DNA of 64,000 nucleotides. Origin: Actinoplanes octamycinicus. GTDB taxonomy: Bacteria; Actinomycetota; Actinomycetes; Mycobacteriales; Micromonosporaceae. The notes under the pieces are model-generated. The model saw only the letters and a list, made by a program, of their open reading frames with translations. It was not told where the DNA came from and searched no databases. The DNA lies in the NCBI RefSeq assembly GCF_014205225.1, contig NZ_JACHNB010000001.1, positions 8,537,501 to 8,601,500 of the forward strand. Direction: 5' to 3'. The position numbers and the translations under genes are program-made. How positions within the stretch are numbered: position 1 is the first letter of the stretch; each line of letters opens with the position of its first letter. Shown piece after piece: positions 57,913 to 64,000 of the stretch.

Positions 57913-58668
57913 TCAGGCGGCAAGTTTGAGGAGTTGCTGGATGTGGGACTGGCGGCGGGTGGTCATCTCGGCGGCCAGGTCGCGGGCTGGTGGGTAGGCG
58001 CCGGACGACGCTTCCAGACGCAGGGTCTCCATGCCGTTGTGGAGGTTGCCGAGGAGCAGGCTCACGGCCATCCGGTCGAAGTCGGCGCCCTGGGCGGCGG
58101 TCAGCTCGGCGAGATCTGCGGGGCGGAGGGCGTGCAGCTCACCGTGACCGGCGTGGGCGCCGGCTGACGGGTCGGCGGTGACCGGTTTTGACCAGCCGAG
58201 CAGCCAACGTTCCATGGTGCCGCTCTCGGTCTTCCACTGCGCTCGTAACTCGGCGGCGAGCGCTCGGATCGCTGCGTTGCCGGCGCGCTGTTCGGCGAGG
58301 GCGGCGACCTTCTCCCCTTCGGCGAGTTGGGCCAGCCCCATCTGCAGGAACATCACGTCGACGTCGTTGACCGCTTCGGAGGCGGTGGGCGGGGCGGTTG
58401 TCGCGGCGGGCGGCGAACCGGCGGGCGAATCGGCGCAACCGACCGGGAGGAGAGCGACCGCGGACAACAGAACCGCTGCCAGGGCGCGCTCCGGCCGTAC
58501 CGGAAGAAGCACGCCGGCCAGGAAGCGGGCCCGGACCGAGAGGCGGGCCCGGACCGCAGCATGGGCCCGGACCGAGGAGGCGGCACGGATCACCGGGCGG
58601 GGCGGGGACGCGGCGGGGGCCGAGGCGGCCCGGGTGACCGGGCCGCTCGGTTCCATCAGCGAGAACAT
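57913..58668 (-). CDS. DUF305 domain protein, putative lipoprotein
   Basis: The C-terminal half is a DUF305 domain (MFLQMGLAQLAEGEKVAALAEQRAG, LRAQWKTESGTMERWLLGW, FDRMAVSLLLGNLHNGMETL), a ferritin-like helical domain found in exported actinobacterial proteins, often with metal ligands. A lipobox Cys lies in ALLPVGC. If translation starts at 58668, an Arg-rich tail of about 80 residues precedes the lipobox, unusually long; a GTG at 58512 would give a normal lipoprotein signal. The upstream ATG sits 3 nt after the LPMO stop, so translation is likely coupled to it. Confidence 0.8.
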   Translation of the reverse strand: MFSLMEPSGPVTRAASAPAASPPRPVIRAASSVRAHAAVRARLSVRARFLAGVLLPVRPERALAAVLLSAVALLPVGCADSPAGSPPAATTAPPTASEAVNDVDVMFLQMGLAQLAEGEKVAALAEQRAGNAAIRALAAELRAQWKTESGTMERWLLGWSKPVTADPSAGAHAGHGELHALRPADLAELTAAQGADFDRMAVSLLLGNLHNGMETLRLEASSGAYPPARDLAAEMTTRRQSHIQQLLKLAA

Positions 58669-58671
58669 GGT

Positions 58672-59430
58672 TTACAGCGCGGTCCACAGGGCCGGGACGT
58701 TGGGCGGCTCCCAGCCGTTGAGGGCGGTGTGCGGCTGCCGGCACTGGTAGGACTTGCCGGCGTAGGTCACCTTGTCGCCCACCTTGTAGGCCGTCCCCGC
58801 CGCCCAGGTCGTGGTGCCCGAGGTCGGCGTCGGGGTCGGGGTGGTCGCCGTCGGCGTCGGCGTCGGTGTGGGCGAGCTGGTCGCGGTCGGCGTCGGGGTG
58901 GGTGTCGACCCGCCGCCACCGCCGATGTTCAGGTCCACGCAGGAGTAGAACGCGTTGACCGTGTCCGAGATGTTCCACCGGGCCAGCACGGTCTGCCGGC
59001 CGGTGAAGCCCTTCATGTTCACCGTGTGCGACTTGGTCGCGCCCGGCTGCGCGCCGCCGTCGTTGAACGACGCCAGCAACGTGTTGCCGATGAAGTATTC
59101 CCAGGTGGCGGTCGAGTGCCGCGCGGTGAGAACCCAGTTGAAGGTGACGTTCTGACCGACCGTGGCGGCCGGCCAGCTCTTGCTGTTGTCGTTGAGCACC
59201 GTGAAACGGCTGCCGCCTCCGTTGCACTGTGTCGACCCCTTCGGGGCCTCCACGCTCTGCGGTTCGTAAACGATGTCGCCGCAGCCGGAGACCGCGCCGC
59301 TGGCGCAGTTGGCCTGACGGCTGGGCGGGGACGAGATGTAGCCGTGCGCGGACGCCGGGGAAACGGCCACGAACAACGACCCGGTGACCGCCGCAACGGT
59401 CAGCGCGGGCAGGGTGAATCGACGTCTCAT
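58672..59430 (-). CDS. Secreted AA10 lytic polysaccharide monooxygenase with CBM5/12
   Basis: Copper enzyme that oxidatively cleaves chitin or cellulose. The signal peptide ends at SPASA, leaving His29 as the first mature residue (HGYISSPPSRQANC), one half of the copper histidine brace; His105 in TARHSTATWEYF is the other, and FYSCVDL carries the axial aromatic residue. A Thr/Pro linker (about 175-205) leads to a C-terminal CBM5/12 chitin-binding module (WAAGTAYKVGDKVTYAGKSYQC and GWEPPNVPALW). CBM5/12 makes chitin the more likely substrate. AAGGAG before the ATG supports the start. Confidence 0.96.
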   Translation of the reverse strand: MRRRFTLPALTVAAVTGSLFVAVSPASAHGYISSPPSRQANCASGAVSGCGDIVYEPQSVEAPKGSTQCNGGGSRFTVLNDNSKSWPAATVGQNVTFNWVLTARHSTATWEYFIGNTLLASFNDGGAQPGATKSHTVNMKGFTGRQTVLARWNISDTVNAFYSCVDLNIGGGGGSTPTPTPTATSSPTPTPTPTATTPTPTPTSGTTTWAAGTAYKVGDKVTYAGKSYQCRQPHTALNGWEPPNVPALWTAL

Positions 59431-59636
59431 CAGGGGCTCCTTGGTGAGAGATGAGGGACGACGTGTTCACCAAAGTAAATGAAGTGTTCTTAACAGTAAA
59501 CACTGTTAAGGAATCTTTAGGGCAGGGGATCTTCCGGATGTTTTAGCCCTGCCGGACAGGTCTTGTGTGGACGGTGGCGGGCCGCCAAGGTGGTGGTCAT
59601 CAATATCGACACCTTGCGACCTCTCGGGGGAACCTG
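59431..59636. promoter_or_regulatory. Divergent regulatory region, LPMO and haloperoxidase
   Basis: This AT-richer divergent region holds a perfect 9-bp inverted repeat, CTTAACAGT-AAAC-ACTGTTAAG (59489-59510), about 59 bp upstream of the LPMO start, probably an operator. Copies of TTTACT occur nearby on the minus strand. A second weak stem, GGCAGGG/CCCTGCC, spans 59521-59553. No DasR-like site is seen. Confidence 0.6.
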
Positions 59637-60896
59637 ATGGCGTACCGTCGCCTGCCCGCTCTGACCGCAACCGTGACCCTGGCCCTGACCACCGCTTTCG
59701 TGCCGGCGGCGGCGCAGGCCACGCCGCGCGGGCCGAACGCCGTGGTGGTCTGGAACCTCAACGCGCAGAACGAGATCTACGAGGTGGCGAAGCAGTCGCC
59801 GGCCACTGCGGCCCGCAGCTTCGCGATGGTGCAGGGCGCGGTCTACGACGCCGTGAACGCGATCGCCGGCACCCCCTACCAGCCCTACCTGACCGCGCCG
59901 AAGGCCCGGCACGGCTACTCGGCCGACGCCGCGGTGGCCGCCGCCGCGTCCGACGTGCTGCTCTCCCTCTTCCCGGAGCAGGCCGCCACCGTGCGGGCGC
60001 AGTACGACACCGCCCTCGCCGCGATCCCGGACGGCTGGGCCGAGCGCGGCGGCGTCGAGGTGGGCCACCGGGCCGCCGCCGCGATGATCGCGGCCCGGGC
60101 CGGCGACGGCGCCTTCGACCCCGACACCTGGAACGTCAGCACCGCGCCCGGCCAGTGGCGGCCCACCCCGCCGAGCAACGTGCAGGACGGCGCCTGGTTC
60201 GCCGACCTGCGCCCGTTCGTCATCCCGGACGCCGCGATGTTCCGCACCGCCGGCCCGCCCGCGCTGACCAGCGCGGACTATGCGAAGGACCTGAACGAGG
60301 TGCAGGCGATCGGCGGGGCCACCAGCACGGTCCGCACCGCCGACCAGACCCAGTCGGCGATCTGGTGGCACGACCGCCGGCTCACCGAGTGGGCGATGAA
60401 ACGCCAGCTCGCCGAGACGCAGCACCTGAGCACGCTGCAGACCGCCCGGATGTTCGCGATGATCGACATCACCAACGTGGACGCGCTGATCGCCTGCTAC
60501 AACGAGAAGAAGTACTGGAACTTCTGGCGCCCGGTCACCGCCGTCCAGCAGGCCGACAACGACGGCAACCCGGCCACCACCGGCGACCCGGCCTGGATGC
60601 CGCTGCTGGTCACGCCGCCGTTCCCGGACTACACCTCCGGGCACACCTGCTCGTTCTCCGCGCTCACCGTCACCTGGCAGCGCTTCTTCGGCCGCGACGA
60701 CATCCCGATGAGCGCCTACAGCGCCGACTCGGGCACCACCCGCGCGTTCCCGAGCTTCTCGGCCGCCCTGGCCGAGGTCGTCGAGGCCCGCATCTGGGGC
60801 GGCGTCCACTTCCGAGCCGCCGACGTGGAAGGCGTCAAGATCGGCAAGGCCACCGCCCGGTACGTCCTCGCCCACGAGTTCCGCCCGCGCCGCTAG
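59637..60896 (+). CDS. Secreted vanadium-dependent haloperoxidase-like phosphatase
   Basis: A 419-residue exported protein of the PAP2/vanadium haloperoxidase superfamily. A signal peptide (residues 1-28, ending AAAQA) precedes an all-helical domain. The metavanadate/phosphate-binding motifs are KKYWNFWRPVTA (K-x6-R-P), FPDYTSGHTCSFSA (S-G-H) and ARIWGGVHFRAAD (R-x5-H). Whether it is a haloperoxidase or a phosphatase cannot be told from these shared residues. GGGGGA lies before the ATG. It is divergent from the LPMO and followed by a hairpin terminator. Confidence 0.92.
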   Translation: MAYRRLPALTATVTLALTTAFVPAAAQATPRGPNAVVVWNLNAQNEIYEVAKQSPATAARSFAMVQGAVYDAVNAIAGTPYQPYLTAPKARHGYSADAAVAAAASDVLLSLFPEQAATVRAQYDTALAAIPDGWAERGGVEVGHRAAAAMIAARAGDGAFDPDTWNVSTAPGQWRPTPPSNVQDGAWFADLRPFVIPDAAMFRTAGPPALTSADYAKDLNEVQAIGGATSTVRTADQTQSAIWWHDRRLTEWAMKRQLAETQHLSTLQTARMFAMIDITNVDALIACYNEKKYWNFWRPVTAVQQADNDGNPATTGDPAWMPLLVTPPFPDYTSGHTCSFSALTVTWQRFFGRDDIPMSAYSADSGTTRAFPSFSAALAEVVEARIWGGVHFRAADVEGVKIGKATARYVLAHEFRPRR

Positions 60897-60918
60897 TCCC
60901 CGCTCCCGCCAACGCCGA

Positions 60919-60950
60919 CCGGCGCCGGACCCACCACGGCCCGGCGCCGG
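60919..60950. terminator. Terminator between convergent genes
   Basis: CCGGCGCCGG occurs at 60919-60928 and again at 60941-60950; being self-complementary, the two copies pair across a 12-nt loop. Located 22 nt after the haloperoxidase stop and before the convergent small gene. Confidence 0.7.
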
Positions 60951-61030
60951 CTCAGCTGCCGTCCCCCCGGCGATCCGGCGACCGAGCGAGATCGAGTTGT
61001 TCCATCTTCCCGCAGCTGAGGAAGCCGTGC

Positions 61031-61363
61031 TCAGTGGTTCCCTCGGAGATGCTCCAGGCCATCGACCGCCGAGGGACCATACATCTCCCGGATCTCCCCT
61101 TCGAGCCGCGCTCGTTCCGCAGCGGACAGATTCGCTTGCCACTCCCTGTACCGCCGCAGCTGGTCCATCAGCACGACGGAATAGGCCCGGGTCCGGGTCA
61201 GGTCGCCCAGCGTGATCCGGCCGTCCAGCAGATCGCGTGCGATCTCCTGCAACTCGGGGCCGCCGCTGCCGTCGCTGAGTCGCTCCAGACCGTCCTTGAC
61301 TGCCCGGGCCACCTTCGGCGAACCAGCCGTCACCTCTATGTCGCGCTCCAGCCCCGCATCCAT
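61031..61363 (-). CDS. Small helical protein, last gene of type VII-like cassette
   Basis: A 110-residue soluble, mostly helical protein with no recognised family. The N-terminus MDAGLERDIEVTAGSPKVARAVKDGLERL is amphipathic; the centre ELQEIARDLLDGRITLGDLTRTRAYS and the charged C-terminal helix NLSAAERARLEGEIREMYG follow. There is no signal peptide, WXG motif or membrane helix. Its ATG lies 5 nt after the stop of the WXG-containing gene, so it is co-translated with it. A chaperone or immunity-type partner is possible, but only a guess from position. Confidence 0.65.
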   Translation of the reverse strand: MDAGLERDIEVTAGSPKVARAVKDGLERLSDGSGGPELQEIARDLLDGRITLGDLTRTRAYSVVLMDQLRRYREWQANLSAAERARLEGEIREMYGPSAVDGLEHLRGNH

Positions 61364-61368
61364 GATGC

Positions 61369-62136
61369 TCAGACCGCCGGTGACACGTAGGGGGCGTGGG
61401 GCAGTGGCCGGCTCGACAGGTCGCCGCCCTGGTAGGCGAGCGACATGCCCTCCCCGATGAGCCCGAGGATCACCGTGCCGGCGGTGTTGATGATCGTGGA
61501 GGCCTTGTTGATGAGCGAGAGCATCTGCAGCGTGATCAGGGCGGCCGCACCCACACCCGCGGTACCGACCACGGCGCCCACTCCCGTTCCGTAGAGAGCG
61601 CCGCTCGCCCCGACGGTGAGACACCACAGAACAGCGCTGTCCGCGAGCGCCTGCAAGATGTTCCCGAGCTGGTTGGAAACCTGCCAGGCCCCAGTCGCCG
61701 CCTTGTGGTAGGCATCGCCACCGGGAGCGATGGCGGTCTGCTGACCACTCGTCCTGGCGGCAAGGTCGGAGAAGTACGCGTACGCGGCATCGCCGGCGTT
61801 GCCGTTCCACGACTGATCGAGCTGGTTCATCCCCGCCTGGATGTCGATTCCCACCTGTTGCACGCATCGAGCGAGGTTGGCCATGGCGTCGCCGAACTTC
61901 CAGATGCCCTCCCAGTCACCGGCGAGCCACTCGGTGAACCACCCGAAGACGTCGACCCCGGTGATGCCCTCGATCGCCTCGTTCAGCCAGGCGGACGGAC
62001 TGACGGCGTTGAAGAGGTCGAGGGGATTGACGAAGCCGTTGCTGATGGATTCGTCCGGGTCGCCGGGTACGGCAAGGTGGTCAGTGGGGTCTTCCCATCC
62101 GGGTACGGTCAACGCCTGATCGTTGTCGTCGTCCAC
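61369..62136 (-). CDS. WXG100-like protein with C-terminal hydrophobic segments
   Basis: A 255-residue protein. After an acidic N-terminus (residues 1-45) comes a helix-turn-helix region with a W-x-G turn in QLDQSWNGNAGDAAYAYFSDLA, the hallmark of WXG100/ESAT-6-like type VII substrates, with FGDAMANLARCVQQVGIDIQAGMN as the first helix. Residues about 160-235 contain two or three hydrophobic stretches (AVLWCLTVGASGALYG, GTAGVGAAALITLQMLSL, AGTVILGLIGEG). The combination suggests a secreted or membrane-inserting type VII effector, too short to hold a long toxin domain. The GTG at 62136 has AAAGAG upstream. Confidence 0.72.
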   Translation of the reverse strand: MDDDNDQALTVPGWEDPTDHLAVPGDPDESISNGFVNPLDLFNAVSPSAWLNEAIEGITGVDVFGWFTEWLAGDWEGIWKFGDAMANLARCVQQVGIDIQAGMNQLDQSWNGNAGDAAYAYFSDLAARTSGQQTAIAPGGDAYHKAATGAWQVSNQLGNILQALADSAVLWCLTVGASGALYGTGVGAVVGTAGVGAAALITLQMLSLINKASTIINTAGTVILGLIGEGMSLAYQGGDLSSRPLPHAPYVSPAV

Positions 62137-62159
62137 GGGCTCTTTCCGTTCAGTGACTG

Positions 62160-62492
62160 CTAATCGCGGGAAGGACTGGATCGGGGGACCTGCGGAAGCA
62201 GCGCGTCAACCTGAGCTGCCGAGACCATGTCGGTGTTCTCGTAGGCCGAGGCTGACTGCTCCAGTGCGCCGCCGGATGATCCGAGAAGGGTGGAAAGCTT
62301 GTCGAGCATCGCGTTCAGGTCAGCCACGTAGGTGTCGTGGTATCCGGCGAACTTCCCGATCAGACCCTGCTCGTGGACGCTCAGCGAACCGTACTGATGG
62401 ACGTAGGCCCTGGCCTTCTGCGTAGCCTGCTGGAGTCCCCTCAGGTGGGTCGCGTAGATCCTCATCAGCCGAGGGTCGACATCGAGTTTCAT
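62160..62492 (-). CDS. Small helical-hairpin protein, WXG100-like
   Basis: A 110-residue all-helical protein: MKLDVDPRLMRIYATHLRGLQQATQKARAYVHQYG forms helix 1, a short loop follows, then FAGYHDTYVADLNAMLDKLSTLLGSSGGALEQSASAYENTD forms helix 2. Length and two-helix shape match WXG100/ESX partners; the W-x-G itself is absent, replaced around GLIGKFAGYH. The ATG overlaps the upstream membrane-protein gene by 4 bp. It probably pairs with the WXG protein downstream as a secreted heterodimer. Confidence 0.7.
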   Translation of the reverse strand: MKLDVDPRLMRIYATHLRGLQQATQKARAYVHQYGSLSVHEQGLIGKFAGYHDTYVADLNAMLDKLSTLLGSSGGALEQSASAYENTDMVSAAQVDALLPQVPRSSPSRD

Positions 62493-62815
62493 GACCCGTT
62501 GACCTCGATGACCGAGTAGGCCATGGCCACCAGAAGAACAAACGCGATCACGCTGTAGATCGCACAGCGCCGCCAGAGCGCGCTCAGTCTTTCCGGATCG
62601 GACGTCCGGTGGAGTTTGACTCCCTCCGCCGCGGCCAGGACGAACGCGGCTGCCGGCACCAGCAAGAGGCCCCAGGTGATGGGGTTCGTCCCGATGCCGC
62701 GCGCCAACCTCGCCGCGCCGCTGATCAAGAGCATCAGGTAGACGAAAGCGAGCAGGAAAGCCACTTTGCCGACCAACCGCTGCATCCTGATCGTTGACTC
62801 TTCTGAAGTTTCCAC
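62489..62815 (-). CDS. Small membrane protein, first gene of type VII-like cassette
   Basis: A 108-residue protein with two to three membrane helices (about 18-38, LVGKVAFLLAFVYLMLLISGA; 46-63, WGLLLVPAAAFVLAAAEG; 83-104, AIYSVIAFVLLVAMAYSV). The GTG at 62815 is chosen because AGGA lies a few nt upstream; a start 14 codons earlier is open but lacks a signal. No family recognised. Its position suggests a membrane component or immunity-like partner for the two helical proteins downstream. Confidence 0.65.
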   Translation of the reverse strand: METSEESTIRMQRLVGKVAFLLAFVYLMLLISGAARLARGIGTNPITWGLLLVPAAAFVLAAAEGVKLHRTSDPERLSALWRRCAIYSVIAFVLLVAMAYSVIEVNGS

Positions 62816-63068
62816 ACTTCCTCCGGCGGATTCGAGCGGCCGCCGATGTCCTGGCATCCGGCAACCTCCCCGGCCGGCGATGCCATTGGCGCCCGTCGTT
62901 GAGTAGTACCCGCGTCAGGCGGCTGGGGTTCAACCCGGGAATCCCGACCTCGGGCTCTGTCGGCAACAGGACATCATGCCCTGACCAGGCGAAGATCGTA
63001 GGACGTGATGGGGCGATCGGAAGCGCGCCGGGCCCCTTGCAGGGCGGTGCGCGGGACAGGATGTGGGG

Positions 63069-63746
63069 ATGACGAAGCTGACTGGGCGGGAGATTGCCGA
63101 GCGCGCGCCGCAGGGGTGGGTGCTGCTGCTCGGCGGGTTGCAGACCCGGCTGCGGACCGGGGGGTTCGCCAAGGGGCTGGAGCTGGTGAACGCGATCGGG
63201 GCGGTGGCGGAGCGGATGGACCATCATCCGGACCTCGATCTTCGGTACGGGTATGTGGACGTGCGGACCAGCAGCCATGACGTGGGGGCGGTGACCGGGC
63301 GGGATCTGCGGCTGGCGCAGGAGATCTCGGAGCTTGCCGAGAAGGCCGGGGTGACGCCGGAACGGGACGGGCTGGTTCGGCTGGAGCTGGCGCTGGACAC
63401 GCCGGACGCCGGGCGGGTGCGGCCGTTCTGGGCGGCGGTGCTCGCGTGGGGTTCCGGTGGCCGGGCCGCCGCGGCGGCCGGCGGGGATGACACGGACGGG
63501 GAGGACGTCCGGGACCCGGACGGGCAGTTGCCGTTGGTGTGGTTCCAGCGGTCCGGGAGTGAGGAGCCGCGGCAGCGGTGGCACCCGGATCTCTGGGTGG
63601 ATCCGAGTGAGGTGCAGCCGCGGATCGACGCGGCGGTCGCGGCCGGCGGGACGCTGGTCAGCGATGCGGCGGCGCCGAGCTTCTGGGTGCTCGCCGACCC
63701 CGAGGGCAACAAGGTGTGCCTCTGCACCTGGCAGGACCGCGGATAG
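63069..63746 (+). CDS. Pterin-4a-carbinolamine dehydratase fused to a VOC (glyoxalase-like) domain
   Basis: A 225-residue fusion. The N-terminal half (residues 1-100) is a PCD/DCoH domain with the active-site region AERMDHHPDLDLRYGYVDVR followed by SSHDVGAVTGRDLRLAQEI. The C-terminal half (about 105-225) is a VOC-superfamily domain (RVRPFWAAVLAW, HPDLWVDPSEVQPRI, PSFWVLADPEGNKVCLCTW). ATG at 63069 is used; GTG two codons upstream is possible. A standard PCD regenerates tetrahydrobiopterin; the partner domain's substrate is unknown. A strong terminator follows. Confidence 0.9.
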   Translation: MTKLTGREIAERAPQGWVLLLGGLQTRLRTGGFAKGLELVNAIGAVAERMDHHPDLDLRYGYVDVRTSSHDVGAVTGRDLRLAQEISELAEKAGVTPERDGLVRLELALDTPDAGRVRPFWAAVLAWGSGGRAAAAAGGDDTDGEDVRDPDGQLPLVWFQRSGSEEPRQRWHPDLWVDPSEVQPRIDAAVAAGGTLVSDAAAPSFWVLADPEGNKVCLCTWQDRG

Positions 63747-63760
63747 CGGTGGACGGCAAG

Positions 63761-63791
63761 CGAGCCGGCACCTCGGGGAGGTGCCGGCTCG
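63761..63791 (+). terminator. Terminator of the PCD-VOC gene
   Basis: A perfect 14-bp stem (63761-63774 with 63778-63791) with a GGG loop, 14 nt after the stop codon. Confidence 0.85.
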
Positions 63792-63823
63792 GCGGGAGTG
63801 AAAAGGGTTCCCGCGGGATTGCC

Positions 63824-63862
63824 GGCGTAGCGGGGCAGGTCGGAGGGCTGTCCCGCTACGCC
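63824..63862. repeat. Hairpin element, copy 1
   Basis: GGCGTAGCGGGGCAG (63824-63838) pairs with CTGTCCCGCTACGCC (63848-63862) around the loop GTCGGAGGG: 15 bp including one G-T wobble. A second copy with the same loop lies 65 bp downstream. Confidence 0.88.
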
Positions 63863-63888
63863 TGGTTCGTGGCGCTGGAAGGGTTTGC

Positions 63889-63927
63889 GGCGAAGCGGGG
63901 CAGGTCGGAGGGCTGCCCCGCTTCGCC
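63889..63927. repeat. Hairpin element, copy 2
   Basis: GGCGAAGCGGGGCAG (63889-63903) pairs with CTGCCCCGCTTCGCC (63913-63927) around the identical 9-nt loop. It differs from copy 1 by a paired A-T/T-A swap and by G-C in place of the wobble, so the structure is kept while the sequence changes. Confidence 0.9.
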
Positions 63928-64000
63928 TCGTCGATCAGGCCGCGACAGGAGCCTGAGCGACGACCGGAGATGCGGACCCGGCCGACAGGTGCCGTAGGTA

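Noticed and set aside
59431..59636. DasR operator (ACTGGTCTAGACCAGT-like) upstream of the chitin-type LPMO
   Set aside because: The palindrome present (CTTAACAGT/ACTGTTAAG) does not match the DasR consensus.
62920..62950. T-arm-like sequence around GGGTTCAACCCGGGAATCCC, considered as a tRNA
   Set aside because: No matching acceptor stem, anticodon arm or D arm could be assembled around it.

Overview
This is a 64 kb chromosomal stretch from a very GC-rich actinomycete. GTG and TTG starts are frequent, adjacent genes often overlap by 4 bp, and terminators are GC-rich hairpins. A repetitive Pro/Gly-rich giant protein, a large chemosensory operon, type VII-like small proteins and secreted CAP, L,D-transpeptidase and AA10 proteins fit Micromonosporaceae, most likely an Actinoplanes relative. 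That placement is inference from content; there is no rRNA or phylogenetic marker here.

Left end (1-6750): an L-arabinose locus on the minus strand. A LacI-family regulator lies upstream of araA, a sugar-binding lipoprotein, a double-domain ATPase and a permease that runs off the window. Two near-identical palindromes (TGTTATCGATAACA at 6733 and TGTTATCGCTAACA at 5572) sit at the regulator and araA promoters. From 6.8 to 11.9 kb are mixed single genes: DUF2252, F420-type PPOX oxidoreductase, MptB-like mannosyltransferase, pirin and a small hypothetical gene. A 1 kb non-coding region with a 26-bp perfect inverted repeat and a 4 x 20 bp tandem repeat precedes a 2197-residue disordered protein with several internal tandem repeats and a helical, TPR-like C-terminus.

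From 19.6 to 28.2 kb: a minus-strand operon for a MacA/MacB-like exporter, an EamA transporter and a diguanylate cyclase, then an L,D-transpeptidase, a CAP protein and, divergently, an acyltransferase. From 28.4 to 37.4 kb is a tightly coupled plus-strand chemosensory operon: cheW, cheR-TPR, cheW, mcp, cheA-REC, cheB and a triple-receiver hybrid kinase. No stand-alone CheY, CheC/D/Z or flagellar gene is present.

From 37.4 to 46.7 kb, on the minus strand, is a cell-surface polysaccharide group (two GT2 enzymes, a small membrane protein, a GT-C-like membrane protein, a flippase) with a polysaccharide deacetylase and a PGRP-type amidase. From 46.8 to 52 kb an FtsX-type ABC exporter faces a divergent histidine kinase/response regulator pair. 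From 52 to 60.9 kb are a sulfotransferase preceded by an overlapping upstream ORF, an EamA/LysR pair, a GNAT enzyme, a membrane-anchored protein with a PD-(D/E)XK-like C-terminal pattern, a DUF305 protein coupled to an AA10 LPMO, and a vanadium-haloperoxidase-like enzyme. The right end holds a four-gene type VII-like cassette (61.0-62.8 kb), a pterin dehydratase-VOC fusion, and a pair of hairpins with a compensatory base-pair change.

The best candidates for something undescribed are the type VII-like cassette, the putative nuclease-tailed membrane protein at 55.9 kb, the giant repeat protein with its leader region, and the paired hairpins. All functions are read from sequence patterns; no searches were run.
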